Assembly: GCF_009649815.1 (NCBI RefSeq)
Contig: NZ_WJIC01000010.1
Coordinates: 62,001-126,000 of the forward strand
DNA length: 64,000 nt
Source: Nocardia sp. SYP-A9097
GTDB lineage: Bacteria > Actinomycetota > Actinomycetes > Mycobacteriales > Mycobacteriaceae
Direction of reading: 5' to 3'
Shown piece after piece: positions 8,540 through 17,448 of this stretch; within the stretch, counting starts at the first letter, position 1; the number at the start of each line of letters is the position of its first letter. The notes under the pieces are model-generated. The model worked only from the letters and a program-made list of their open reading frames with translations, was not told the origin of the DNA and ran no database searches. A program made the position numbers and the translations under genes.

Positions 8540-9583
8540 TCACAGGTCGAGCACGAGCTGATCGCCCGCCGCGCGCGAGACACAGAGCAATATGCGTTGC
8601 GCCCGTGCGGATTCGGTGAGCAGCCGATCACGATGATCGACGGCGCCGGCCAGCACACCCACCTCGCAGAAGCCACAGAACCCCTGCTGACAGGAGTAGG
8701 CGACATTCGGCAGCGCACGACGCACGGCCGCGAGTGCCGTCTCCTCGGCACCGACCCGCAGGGTGGTTCCGGTACGCGCGAGCGTGATACCGAACTCCCG
8801 CCCATCCACGACCGGCCGCGCCGAAAACCGTTCCGTATGCAGCGATCCGGTCGGATTCGACTCGAACATGCACCGCTGCGCGGCCGCCAGCATCGGCGGC
8901 GGACCACAGACATACACGGCCGCACCGGGTTCGGCGGTATCGAGTAGCGCCGCCATATCCGGCGTACCGCATTCGTCATCGGGAAGGATTCTCGCGCTGG
9001 GGATTTCATCGAGGAACGGCATGGTCGAACGCGAACGGCCCGCATAGACGAGCCGCCCCCGCGCACCCGCCGCCCGCGCCATGGGCAGAATCGGCGTAAT
9101 CCCGATCCCACCCGCCACGAACAGGTACGACGGCGCGTCCACGAGCGTGAAGGCATTGCGCGGCCCGCGAATTCGCAGCCGATCCCCTACCCGCAGCGCA
9201 TCGTGCAGCTCGGCCGAGGCACTGCCCCCGGGAATCCGCCGCACCGCGATCCGATACCGATCCCGATCCGCCGGATCACCGCACAGCGAGTATTGCCGCC
9301 GCAGTCCGGAAGGCAGGAACACATCCACATGTGCCCCCGGCCGCCACTCGGGCAAGGAACCGCCGCCCGCCCGGCGCAGCGTCAAGCTGACCACATCATC
9401 GGCCTCGCGAGTGCGCGTCCCGATGCCGACATCGATGTCGAACCCACTGCGCCGCACCGGATTCGGCCGCGACAACAGCGGGGCCGCCGGACCGCTGACG
9501 AAGACCTTCAGGTATGCGTCCATTACGCCGCCGAGCAGTCGCAGCCCCGCGGCTGGACCGGTCGTATCAGTCATTGTCGTCAT
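8540..9583 (-). CDS. PDR/VanB-type oxidoreductase with C-terminal [2Fe-2S] ferredoxin domain
   Basis: 347 residues with domains in order: flavin-binding barrel (RRQYSLCG), NAD-binding domain with GGIGITP and CGPPPM, and a C-terminal plant-type ferredoxin with CQQGFCGFC plus a distal Cys in ILLCVS (four cluster ligands). This is a single-chain electron donor for oxygenases. Its start overlaps the stop of the PF10118-type hydrolase gene (ATGA at 9580-9583), so the genes are translationally coupled. It probably feeds electrons to the PF10118 protein or another oxygenase, because flavin monooxygenases use NADPH directly. Confidence 0.87.
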   Translation of the reverse strand: MTTMTDTTGPAAGLRLLGGVMDAYLKVFVSGPAAPLLSRPNPVRRSGFDIDVGIGTRTREADDVVSLTLRRAGGGSLPEWRPGAHVDVFLPSGLRRQYSLCGDPADRDRYRIAVRRIPGGSASAELHDALRVGDRLRIRGPRNAFTLVDAPSYLFVAGGIGITPILPMARAAGARGRLVYAGRSRSTMPFLDEIPSARILPDDECGTPDMAALLDTAEPGAAVYVCGPPPMLAAAQRCMFESNPTGSLHTERFSARPVVDGREFGITLARTGTTLRVGAEETALAAVRRALPNVAYSCQQGFCGFCEVGVLAGAVDHRDRLLTESARAQRILLCVSRAAGDQLVLDL

Positions 9584-10473
9584 CCGTTCGCCGCCCGTGC
9601 GGCGGGTGAGTGCGCGAGATAGCGCAGGGCCGTATCCATCGGACCCAGCTGGGAGGGATGGAATCCGGGACGCAGATATCGCGGCAGTTCACTGAAGAAG
9701 ACTGTCCAACTCGGGATTACGCCACGCCGGGTGGCGTTGATGAATTGCAGGCCCCAGAAGCGGCCTTTATCCGGGCTGGGGTCTTTGCGATAGAGGTAGC
9801 CCGTCGAGATGATGAACAGCGGGAGCAGGGTCGCGGCGGCGAGGATGGCGGTGCGGGCCTTGCGGGCGTAGCCGCCGTCGACATGCATGTAGGCGTCGTA
9901 GACGACGCTGCGGTGCTCCACCTCCTCCGCGCCATGCCAGCGCACCAGGTCCAGCATGGTCGGGTGCATGCCTTTGGTCTCGAGAATGTCCGCCTCCAGG
10001 AGCCATTCGCCGAGCACGGCCGTGTAGTGCTCCATACCCGCGAACAGACCGAGCCGCTCCTTGAGCCACTCCTCGCGGGCCCGCCCGGTGAGGCCGTGAT
10101 CGCCGAGAACGCGGTCCACCAGCCGGGCGATGGCAGTTACATAGTGGTCCACTTCGAGGCCGATGGCGCGCAGATGATCGCGCGCGCCCTCGTGGCTGCT
10201 CGCGTGCATGGACTCCTGACCGACGAAGCCGGTGACCTCCTCGCGGAGTCGTTCGTCGTCGATATACGGCAGCGCCTCGGCGAGTGCCCGGGCCATGGCG
10301 CGTTCCCCCTCGGGCAGCACCAGGTGCATCACATTCACAATGTGGGTGGCCAGCACCTCACCCGGAATATAGTGCAGCGGAACGGATTCGAAGTCGAAAC
10401 GCACATCGCGGGCGGCGATGGCATGGGCTTGTTCACGGTACTGGCGCGTCTTTGCGCCGTCCTGCTCAACCAT
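9580..10473 (-). CDS. PF10118-type metal-dependent hydrolase (possible diiron oxygenase)
   Basis: 297 residues from the ATG at 10473 (MVEQDGAKTRQYREQ). Helical, with metal-ligand-like motifs: EGERAMARAL, QESMHASSHE, GMEHYTAVLGEW and GAEEVEHRSVVYD (E-x-x-H pairs), plus one C-terminal hydrophobic segment (AAATLLPLFIISTGYLY). The ExxH pattern resembles diiron ferritin-like proteins. Although Pfam names the family a hydrolase, pairing with a [2Fe-2S] reductase fits a diiron oxygenase; that is inference. It is first in a four-gene operon and divergent from a TetR gene. Confidence 0.8.
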   Translation of the reverse strand: MVEQDGAKTRQYREQAHAIAARDVRFDFESVPLHYIPGEVLATHIVNVMHLVLPEGERAMARALAEALPYIDDERLREEVTGFVGQESMHASSHEGARDHLRAIGLEVDHYVTAIARLVDRVLGDHGLTGRAREEWLKERLGLFAGMEHYTAVLGEWLLEADILETKGMHPTMLDLVRWHGAEEVEHRSVVYDAYMHVDGGYARKARTAILAAATLLPLFIISTGYLYRKDPSPDKGRFWGLQFINATRRGVIPSWTVFFSELPRYLRPGFHPSQLGPMDTALRYLAHSPAARAANG

Positions 10474-10487
10474 GACCCGACGGTACA

Positions 10488-10543
10488 GTGCAACAAATTC
10501 TATGGCAATGTTGCACGCAACAAAATATGTGCGAATGTTGCAC
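10488..10543. promoter_or_regulatory. Two overlapping copies of GTGCAACA-N13-TGTTGCAC, TetR operators
   Basis: GTGCAACA at 10488-10495 pairs with TGTTGCAC at 10509-10516. A second copy, CGCAACA at 10516-10522 and TGTTGCAC at 10536-10543, has the same 13-base spacing, with a period of 27 bases. Both fill the gap between the monooxygenase operon and the divergent TetR gene, so they are the likely binding sites controlling both directions. Confidence 0.75.
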
Positions 10544-10571
10544 AAGTGGTCGGGTTTGCTAGCGTTGAGCC

Positions 10572-11189
10572 GTGCCAACCGCGTCGAAAGCCCCGTCCAG
10601 CCGTGCCACGGCCGATGACAATACCCGGATTCTCGACGCGGCCCTGCTCCAGTTTCAGCGGGTCGGGGTCAAGAAGACGACCATCGAGGACGTGGCCCGG
10701 GAAGCGGGCGTCGACCGGGTGACCGTCTACCGCCGAGTCGGCTCACGCGACAATCTGGTGACCGCGGTCTTCAGCCGCGAGGTGGCCCTCGTGCTCGCCG
10801 AGCTGGCGCTCATTCCGGAGCGGCACGGGAATATCGGCGACCTCATCACCGAAATGTTCATGACGGTTTTGAACCGCTGGCGCGCGCACCCGGTTGCCGA
10901 ACGCATGCTGATGGTCGAGCCCGAGCGGGTGGTCATGAAGCTCACCGTGGACGGGGCGGATATCTTCACCATGGCGGTGGCCGCCACCACGCACGCCATG
11001 GAACGCGCTGTCGAACGCGAATTGCTCGCTCCCGCAAGCGATCTCACCGCACGCGCCGAAATCGCCTGCCGCATAGTGCATTCGCTGATTCTGCTACCGC
11101 ACGCGACCCTCGAACTCGAGACCGATTCGCAGCTCAGGGAATTCGCGCGCACCTACCTACTGCCGATCGTGACCGGTCTGCCCGCCTGA
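10572..11189 (+). CDS. TetR family regulator of the monooxygenase operon
   Basis: 205 residues from a GTG at 10572. The DNA-binding domain covers residues 15-65 (RILDAALLQFQRVGVKKTTIEDVAREAGVD split over two helices, then RVTVYRRVGSRDNLV). The C-terminal domain is generic. It is divergent from the operon 10473-6179 over a pair of identical inverted repeats, so it very probably represses that operon and itself until a hydrophobic ligand binds. Confidence 0.88.
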   Translation: MPTASKAPSSRATADDNTRILDAALLQFQRVGVKKTTIEDVAREAGVDRVTVYRRVGSRDNLVTAVFSREVALVLAELALIPERHGNIGDLITEMFMTVLNRWRAHPVAERMLMVEPERVVMKLTVDGADIFTMAVAATTHAMERAVERELLAPASDLTARAEIACRIVHSLILLPHATLELETDSQLREFARTYLLPIVTGLPA

Positions 11190-11293
11190 GCATTCGCCCC
11201 GGTGGCGGACCCCGTTCGACTCCTGCCCTTGCGCGGATTTCCAACGGGGCGTACGGTGGTGGCGTCGCAATCTCGAGGATGCAGGTCGACGGC

Positions 11294-11322
11294 AGTCCCT
11301 CCCTCCAGATTTCTTCTCTCCC
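11294..11322 (+). promoter_or_regulatory. C/T-rich, G-poor leader segment upstream of the short rho gene, possible rut site
   Basis: The 29 bases are almost all pyrimidines (AGTCCCTCCCTCC then a T/C run), unusual in this genome. They sit about 95-120 bases before the rho-like gene. Rho loads on C-rich, unstructured RNA and bacterial rho leaders are autoregulated, so a rut site for feedback is plausible. Inference only. Confidence 0.3.
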
Positions 11323-11414
11323 GAGTTCGAATCCAGCCTGACGGCTGTCGATCCAGCTCCAACGCTGTCGTATAGGCGAACTCGGTTCACCACATCTTCC
11401 TCAGGAGAACCATC

Positions 11415-12560
11415 ATGACCACCATCAATCCCGACCTCGGCCTCGAGGTCATCGAAACACTCTCTCCCGCAACGGGAATACTCGATATCAACGGGCATAC
11501 GGCGGTACTCCGGCACCACGGATATCTGCCCGGTCCGGGAGACATCCATGTCCCGAACAGCCTGATTCGCGAGCACGGACTGCGCCGCGGCGATGCCATC
11601 GCCGGGCTGGCACAACCGAATGCCAAGGGCGGCAAGCTCGCTCCGCTCATTCGAGTCGATTCGGTGAACGGACGACCCGCCGGCGAGGCCAAGGCCCGCC
11701 CGCGATTCGCCGACCTCACCCCCATCCATCCCGATGAGCGACTGCGCCTCGAGACCGCGGCGAACAAGCTCACCACCCGGGTCACCGACCTGATCATGCC
11801 GATCGGCAAGGGGCAGCGCGCCCTCATCGTCGCACCACCGAAAGCGGGCAAAACCTCTGTGCTGCAAGCGATCGCACACGGGATCGCCGCCAATCACCCG
11901 GAGGCGCACCTCATGCTGGTGCTGATCGGCGAACGCCCGGAAGAGGTCACCGAATTCACCCGCGGTGTCCCCGGCGAGGTCATTGCCGCCACCTTCGACC
12001 ACTCCCCCGCCGAGCAGACCGCGCTCGCGGAGCTCGCCATCGAACGCGCACAACGGCTCGTCGAAGAGGGCCGCGATGTGGTGGTGCTGCTCGATTCGCT
12101 CACCCGACTGGCCCGCGCCTACAACACCTCCGGGCCCGCCTCCGGCCGAATCCTTTCCGGCGGTGTGGATTCCACCGCGCTGCTGCCGCCCAAGAAGTTC
12201 CTCGGCTCGGCCCGCAATATCGAGCACGGCGGTTCGCTCACCATTATCGCGACCGCCCTGGTCGAGACCGGTTCACTCGCGGACACGGTGATCTTCGAGG
12301 AGTACAAGGGCACCGGCAATGCCGAACTCAAACTCGATCGCAATCTGGCGAGCCGCCACGTTCACCCCGCGGTCGATATCGCCCGCTCCAGCACGCGTCG
12401 CGACGATCTGCTGCACACTCCGGCCGAGCACACCGCCGTCAGCAAACTCCGCCACACGCTGGCCGAACTCGATGATCAGCGCTCGCTCGATCTCTTCCTG
12501 GACGGCCTGCGCAAGACCGGCAGCAATGCCGAATTCCTGCTCAATATCGCTCGCACATAA
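11415..12560 (+). CDS. Short second copy of transcription termination factor Rho
   Basis: 381 residues with a good ribosome site (CAGGAG, seven bases before ATG). It has the Rho OB-fold RNA-binding domain (residues about 20-100, with YLPGPGDIHVPNS), Walker A APPKAGKT (140-147), Walker B VVLLDSLTRLARAYN, the Q-loop region (LGSARNIEHGGSLTII) and the R-loop region (EEYKGTGNAELKLDR). It lacks the N-terminal helix bundle and the long Arg/Asp/Asn-rich insertion of actinobacterial housekeeping Rho. The ATPase looks intact. It is probably a paralogue with specialised or conditional use. It converges with a hydrolase gene three bases away. Confidence 0.85.
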   Translation: MTTINPDLGLEVIETLSPATGILDINGHTAVLRHHGYLPGPGDIHVPNSLIREHGLRRGDAIAGLAQPNAKGGKLAPLIRVDSVNGRPAGEAKARPRFADLTPIHPDERLRLETAANKLTTRVTDLIMPIGKGQRALIVAPPKAGKTSVLQAIAHGIAANHPEAHLMLVLIGERPEEVTEFTRGVPGEVIAATFDHSPAEQTALAELAIERAQRLVEEGRDVVVLLDSLTRLARAYNTSGPASGRILSGGVDSTALLPPKKFLGSARNIEHGGSLTIIATALVETGSLADTVIFEEYKGTGNAELKLDRNLASRHVHPAVDIARSSTRRDDLLHTPAEHTAVSKLRHTLAELDDQRSLDLFLDGLRKTGSNAEFLLNIART

Positions 12561-12563
12561 GCA

Positions 12564-13337
12564 CTATCGCGTGCTCGGGATTACCTTCGCGACCCAGTCC
12601 GCCACGGTATTCGCCCAGCCCGGAATCAGCACAATGTCGTTATGCGCACCGCCCGGATAGATCACCAATTCCTTGGGCTCCGGAGCCGCCGCGAACAATT
12701 CGCGCCCCATTCGCACCGGCAGCAACTCATCGGTATCCCCGTGCATGATCAGCACCGGACACCGCAGCCCCCGAATCCGCTTCGAACTCGGATAAGCGTT
12801 GGGCACGAACACCTTCGGCAGCAACGGATATACCACCTTCGCCGCATCCCGCAGCCCGGTAAAGGTCGACATCAGGATCAGCGCGGCGGGCGGGAACGCA
12901 TTCGCCAACTCCAGCATCACCCCGCCGCCAAGCGATTTCCCAAGGTACACAACCTGTTTCGGATCGATATCGGACTGCGCGAGCAAGGCTTCCCGGGCCG
13001 CTCGCGCATCCAGGTAAGTCCCTCGCTCGCTGGGGCGTCCGCTACTGCTTCCGTACCCCCGGTAATCGAAGATCAGCACATCGAACCCGGACGCCGCGAG
13101 CAAGGCCAGCACCGGCGACCGATCCCCGATATTCCCGCCATTCCCGTGCGCGAACAGTATGTGCCCCAATGGTTTCCCCACCGCCCGCACGAACCACGCA
13201 TTGACGGTCTCCCCATCCGCGGTCCGCAAGGACAGATCCTCGAACCCCACCCCGAAGTGCTCCGGCGTCGCATAGATCCGCCGATCCCCCGGAACATAGG
13301 TCAGCGCATTGAGAATCGTCTCCGCCGGATGCCGCAT
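12564..13337 (-). CDS. Alpha/beta hydrolase (ABHD13/BEM46-like)
   Basis: 257 residues. The oxyanion segment is FAHGNGGNIGDR. The nucleophile elbow GKSLGG carries the catalytic Ser. The acid lies in MHGDTDELLP and the His in YPGGAHNDI, so the triad is complete. No signal peptide is clear; the N-terminus (MRHPAETILNALTYVPGDRR) is short. Relatives are membrane-associated serine hydrolases of unknown substrate, acting on esters or thioesters. It is single-gene and convergent with the short rho gene. Confidence 0.85.
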   Translation of the reverse strand: MRHPAETILNALTYVPGDRRIYATPEHFGVGFEDLSLRTADGETVNAWFVRAVGKPLGHILFAHGNGGNIGDRSPVLALLAASGFDVLIFDYRGYGSSSGRPSERGTYLDARAAREALLAQSDIDPKQVVYLGKSLGGGVMLELANAFPPAALILMSTFTGLRDAAKVVYPLLPKVFVPNAYPSSKRIRGLRCPVLIMHGDTDELLPVRMGRELFAAAPEPKELVIYPGGAHNDIVLIPGWANTVADWVAKVIPSTR

Positions 13338-13414
13338 ACACCCTTCTTACCCGACCGCAAGGTATTGAAAAACCCACCCCGCCAAAGCAACCCGCAGCAA
13401 TCCTGCCAGCCAGT

Positions 13415-13546
13415 ATGGTGATGGAAATGGGGAAACATTCCCTGAAAAAGCAGGAGACCCCGAACAACTGGGCATGGATTGCATTGGCCACTGCCGCAGT
13501 CGCCGGGGTCCTGTGCCTGATCCGACTGATTAGTTGGGTTAGGTAG
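13415..13546 (+). CDS. Small single-span membrane protein (hypothetical)
   Basis: A 43-residue frame starting MVMEMGKHSLKKQE, with a charged N-terminus followed by one hydrophobic helix (NWAWIALATAAVAGVLCLIRL) and ending SWVR. An alternative ATG at 13427 is also possible. The basic head plus single helix is typical of small actinobacterial membrane proteins. It lies between the hydrolase (divergent) and pheT (convergent). The ribosome site is weak, so expression is uncertain. Confidence 0.4.
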   Translation: MVMEMGKHSLKKQETPNNWAWIALATAAVAGVLCLIRLISWVR

Positions 13547-13625
13547 TCCATCCGGGTGGGGCGCCGTAGCCCGGCGCTCCATCCTCTCAGCCATCACCAA
13601 GGTGATTCACTCATGCTACGTCAGT

Positions 13626-13672
13626 CTTTCCCAGCATGCTGGGAAAGTAGATAGCTAACGCGCCAGCTATCT
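13626..13672. terminator. Two adjacent perfect inverted repeats after pheT
   Basis: CTTTCCCAGCATGCTGGGAAAG (13626-13647) is a 22-bp perfect palindrome without a loop. AGATAGCT (13649-13656) pairs with AGCTATCT (13665-13672) around an 8-base loop. Both lie just beyond the pheT stop (13682). The looped one could end pheST transcription; the loopless palindrome looks more like a protein-binding site. Confidence 0.5.
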
Positions 13673-13681
13673 CGTTGGACA

Positions 13682-16183
13682 TCAGCCGCGCAGTACCGCT
13701 CCCACAGCATCTGCCGCCGCCGCCACCGCCGAGTCGCGGGCCGCGCTGGCCTCGTCTTCGGTGAGGGTGCGGTCGGTCGCGCGGAAACGCAATGCGTAGG
13801 TGAGGGACTTGCGGCCCTCGCCGGCCTGTGCGCCTTCGTACACGTCGAAGAGGGAGATCTTTTCGAGGAGTTCGCCTGCGCCGGTGCGCAATGCGGATTC
13901 CACCGAAGCCGACGGGACGGCCTTGTCGACGCTGACCGACACGTCCTGGAGCACCGCCGGGAAGGCGGAAACCACTGGGGCGTGGCGGTTTTCGCGCAGT
14001 GGCAGGGCGTCCAGGTTGACTACCAGCGCGCAGGCGCGCGGGGGCAGGCTGGAGCGCTCGAGCACGGCCGGGTGCAGCTCACCCGCGTGGCCGACCACCT
14101 CGCCGTCGACGAGCAGTTCGGCGCAGCGACCCGGATGCCACGGCAGGTAGGCCACGGCGCGGCGTTCGATGACCACACCGGCGGCCTCGGCGATCACGTC
14201 GACCAATGCGAAGGCGTCGGCGGCTTCGACCGCGCGACCCTGTCCCCACGGTCCGCGCGGTTCGCGCTTACCGGTCAGCACGGCCGAGATGTGCACCGGC
14301 TGGTCGGGCAGCGAGCGGAGCAGGACATCGATCTCGTCCTGGGTGGGGCGACGGTCCACCGGCAGCGGGCCGACCGGAGCGGTCTGCTCGGTGCGGCGCA
14401 CCACCTGGGCGATGCCGTAGATGGCGAGGTCGCGTTCGCCGCGAGAGATATTGCGGGCGGCCACTTCCAGCAGTCCGGGCAGCAGCGTGGAGGCCAGCTC
14501 GGGACGGTCGGCATCGAGGGGGTTGAGCACGCGCATGGTGTTGCGGCGCGGATCGTCGGCGTCCAGACCCCAGATGTCGAAGACCTCACGGGACATGAAC
14601 ACCGGCGGCGGCACCTCGACGCAACCCTCGAACGCGAGGGCCTTGCTGACCGCGCGGCGGCGCTTCTGCTCGGCGGTCAGACCGCGACCGGCCGGAGCGG
14701 TGGGCAGCACGGACGGGATCTTGTCCAGACCCTCCAGGCGCAGCACCTCTTCCACCAGGTCGGCGGGCTGGGTGAGGTCGGGCCGCCAGCTCGGCGGCGT
14801 GACGATCAGCTGTCCGTGGCCGGCATCGCTGACTCCGACCTCGACCAGGCAGCCGACCTGCTGCAGGCGGCGAGTCGATGTGCCGGGCGCGTAATGCACA
14901 CCCGCGATGCGATCGGCCAGATCGATATTCATCACGATGGGCGCGGCGGCCGGAACCGGCACGCGCACATCGGTGAGCACGGATTCGACTGTGCCACCGG
15001 CGATTTGGGCGAGCAGCGTGGCGGCGCGATCCAGTGCGGCCAGGTTCACCTCGGGATCGACAATGCGCTCGAAGCGACGGCTGGCCTCGGAGCCCAGCTT
15101 GTGCCGGCGCGCGGTGCGGGCCACGGCGATCGGGTTCCAGGTGGCGGCCTCGAGAATGATATCGGTGGATTCGCCACCGACCTCGGTGCTCGCGCCGCCC
15201 ATGATGCCCGCGAGGGAGATGACGCCGGAATCATCGGCGATCACAACATCTTCCGCGTCGAGGGTGCGCTCCACCTCATCGAGGGTGCGCAGCGTCTCGC
15301 CCTTGTTCGCGCGGCGAACCACGATCCCACCCGACACCTTGGCGGCATCGAACGCGTGCAGTGGCTGACCCAGCTCGAGCATCACGTAATTGGTGACATC
15401 GACCGCCGGGGAGATCGGGCGCACGCCCGAGAGCAGCAGTCGCCGCTGCAACCACCACGGGCTCATGGCCTTCGGGTCGACCCCGGTGACCCGGCGCACC
15501 GCGAAACGCGTGCACAGGGATTCGGGTTCGAGCCGCACCGGCCACGCCTCGGCGTCGGCATCGGGCAGCAGCCGCATGGCCGGATCCTGGTACTCCAGGT
15601 CGAAGCCGCATGCCAGCTCACGCGCCAGACCGCGCGCAGAGAACGCGTACCCGCGGTCCGGGGTGATGGCCAGCTCGATGACCGTATCGTCAAGTCCGAG
15701 CAGCTCATTGGCGTCCGTGCCGGGTTCGGCGGTGCCGGGCTCCAGCACCAGAATCCCGTTGTGATCCTTGCCGATCGCGAGTTCGGCGACCGAGCAGATC
15801 ATGCCATTGGAGGTGTGCCCGTACGTCTTTCGCGAGGCGATCTGGAAGCCGCCGGGCAGCTCACCACCCGGCAGCACCACGACCACGAGATCGCCGACGG
15901 CGAAATTCCGTGCGCCGCAGACGATCTCCTGCAGTTCGGGCTGCCCGATCTCGACCTTGCAGAACCGGATCGGCTTCTTGAATTCGGTCAGCTCGGTGAT
16001 CTCGGCGACGCGGCCGACAACGAGGGGGTGCTCGATGTCACCGCCCACCCGCTGGAGCTGATCGACCTCTTCGACCTCCAGGCCGACCCGGACGAACCCC
16101 GCGTCGAGCTCCTCCGGCGTCACCGACCACCCGGGAGTGGTGCGCTGCAGGATTTCCGTCAGCCAGGACTGCGCTACTCGCAC
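13682..16183 (-). CDS. pheT: Phenylalanine--tRNA ligase beta subunit
   Basis: 833 residues from the GTG at 16183, where the protein reads MRVAQSWLTEIL as expected. Domains in order: N-terminal tRNA-binding OB fold (about 40-150, VGRVAEITEL...CGARNFAVGD), B3/B4 editing domain, B5, the catalytic-like core and the C-terminal ferredoxin-fold anticodon-binding domain (PAVLQDVSVSVDK...SLTYALRFRATDRTLTEDE). Together with PheS it forms the (alpha-beta)2 enzyme that charges tRNA-Phe in the cytosol. The 49 bases between pheS and pheT imply a single operon. Confidence 0.97.
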   Translation of the reverse strand: MRVAQSWLTEILQRTTPGWSVTPEELDAGFVRVGLEVEEVDQLQRVGGDIEHPLVVGRVAEITELTEFKKPIRFCKVEIGQPELQEIVCGARNFAVGDLVVVVLPGGELPGGFQIASRKTYGHTSNGMICSVAELAIGKDHNGILVLEPGTAEPGTDANELLGLDDTVIELAITPDRGYAFSARGLARELACGFDLEYQDPAMRLLPDADAEAWPVRLEPESLCTRFAVRRVTGVDPKAMSPWWLQRRLLLSGVRPISPAVDVTNYVMLELGQPLHAFDAAKVSGGIVVRRANKGETLRTLDEVERTLDAEDVVIADDSGVISLAGIMGGASTEVGGESTDIILEAATWNPIAVARTARRHKLGSEASRRFERIVDPEVNLAALDRAATLLAQIAGGTVESVLTDVRVPVPAAAPIVMNIDLADRIAGVHYAPGTSTRRLQQVGCLVEVGVSDAGHGQLIVTPPSWRPDLTQPADLVEEVLRLEGLDKIPSVLPTAPAGRGLTAEQKRRRAVSKALAFEGCVEVPPPVFMSREVFDIWGLDADDPRRNTMRVLNPLDADRPELASTLLPGLLEVAARNISRGERDLAIYGIAQVVRRTEQTAPVGPLPVDRRPTQDEIDVLLRSLPDQPVHISAVLTGKREPRGPWGQGRAVEAADAFALVDVIAEAAGVVIERRAVAYLPWHPGRCAELLVDGEVVGHAGELHPAVLERSSLPPRACALVVNLDALPLRENRHAPVVSAFPAVLQDVSVSVDKAVPSASVESALRTGAGELLEKISLFDVYEGAQAGEGRKSLTYALRFRATDRTLTEDEASAARDSAVAAAADAVGAVLRG

Positions 16184-16232
16184 TTGACGTTTCGCTTCCT
16201 CGATTAGTGGATTGGGCTCAGCGGGGGTCGGG

Positions 16233-17294
16233 TCAGGCTTGGATGCCGAAGGGCAGCGTGAAACGCACGTCGCCCTCGACGATGTCGCGCATATCGGGCA
16301 GGCCGTTGCGGAACTGCAGAGTCCGCTCCAGACCCATACCGAAGGCGAAACCGCTGTACACCTCGGGGTCGATTCCGCTGGCAATGAGCACCTTCGGATT
16401 GACCATGCCGCAGCCGCCCCACTCGACCCAGCCCGGCCCGCCCTTCTTGTCCTCGAACCACACATCGACCTCGGCCGACGGTTCGGTGAAGGGGAAGAAG
16501 CTGGGCCGCATCCGCGTGGTGGTGTTCGGACCGAACAGCGCGCGCGCGAAGTGATCCAGGGTGCCCTTGAGGTGCGCCATGGTCAGGCCCTTATCGATGG
16601 CCAGACCCTCCACCTGCGAGAACACCGGGGTGTGGGTGGCATCGAGCTCATCGGTGCGGAACGTGCGCCCAGGGCACACCACATAGATGGGCAGCTCACG
16701 AGAGAGCATGGAGCGCACCTGAACCGGTGAGGTGTGCGTACGCAGCACCTGCCGCGAACCCTCCGGCGCGATATGGAAGGTGTCCTGCATAGTGCGTGCC
16801 GGATGATCCGGCAGGAAGTTCAGGGCGTCGAAATTGAAGTGCTCGGTCTCGACCTCAGGACCCTCGGCGATCTCCCAGCCCATGGCGACGAAGACATCGC
16901 CGACCCGGTCGGAGAGCGCGCTGATGGGATGGCGAGCGCCGACCCCGGTGCGGCGCGCGGGCTGAGTCACATCGATGGCCTCGGCCACCAGGACCGCCGC
17001 GTCACGCTCGGCGAGCAGTACGGCATTGCGCGCCTCGAAGGCCGCGGTCACACGCTGGCGAGCGACATTCACGCGCTTACCGGCCTCGGACTTCTCCTCC
17101 TTGGGCAGTGCGCCCAGGGAACGCTGCGCGAGAGCGATCGGCGACTTACCGCCCATGTACTCGGTTTTCGCGCTCGCCAGGGCGTCCAGATCGGCGGCAG
17201 CGGCGAACGCCTTCTCAGCGGCTTCGGCGGCGGCTGCGAGGGATTCCTCGGTCAGTGCCGCGGACTGCTCGGCACGGTCGATATCGTCGGCCAC
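16233..17294 (-). CDS. pheS: Phenylalanine--tRNA ligase alpha subunit
   Basis: 353 residues from the GTG at 17294 (MADDIDRAEQSAAL), with GGGGAG ten bases upstream. The N-terminal coiled coil (residues 1-90) binds tRNA. Class II motif 2 is FRTDELDATHTPVFSQVEGL and motif 3 is GFAFGMGLERTLQFRNG, the ATP and phenylalanine site. It makes Phe-tRNA with PheT. A longer start at 17390 would add a non-conserved Pro/Gly-rich head and is rejected. I see no T-box or leader peptide in the short upstream gap. Confidence 0.97.
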   Translation of the reverse strand: MADDIDRAEQSAALTEESLAAAAEAAEKAFAAAADLDALASAKTEYMGGKSPIALAQRSLGALPKEEKSEAGKRVNVARQRVTAAFEARNAVLLAERDAAVLVAEAIDVTQPARRTGVGARHPISALSDRVGDVFVAMGWEIAEGPEVETEHFNFDALNFLPDHPARTMQDTFHIAPEGSRQVLRTHTSPVQVRSMLSRELPIYVVCPGRTFRTDELDATHTPVFSQVEGLAIDKGLTMAHLKGTLDHFARALFGPNTTTRMRPSFFPFTEPSAEVDVWFEDKKGGPGWVEWGGCGMVNPKVLIASGIDPEVYSGFAFGMGLERTLQFRNGLPDMRDIVEGDVRFTLPFGIQA

Positions 17295-17448
17295 GATGCT
17301 TCGTCTCTCCCCTGGCTGGTGCGGGTCGGGCGGATTGCCTCCCCCATTCTTGCTGGTCGAATCGTAAGCCTTGTACTCAGCCCGGTTCACATGGTTTTTC
17401 CGCAGGCAGCGCGCACCGCGCCGGCGTGGTGCGCGCCACCTTCGCGGC

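Noticed and set aside
8518..9156. Longer start for the flavin monooxygenase
   Set aside because: It would run through the ferredoxin reductase gene; the FAD motif lies 13 residues from the ATG at 8517.
13982..16207. Long plus-strand open frame opposite pheT (741 residues)
   Set aside because: Antisense shadow of a high-GC gene with no family motif; pheT is certain on the other strand.
17295..17448. T-box or leader peptide before pheS
   Set aside because: No Phe-rich short frame, no T-box sequence; actinobacterial T-boxes are known mainly for ileS.
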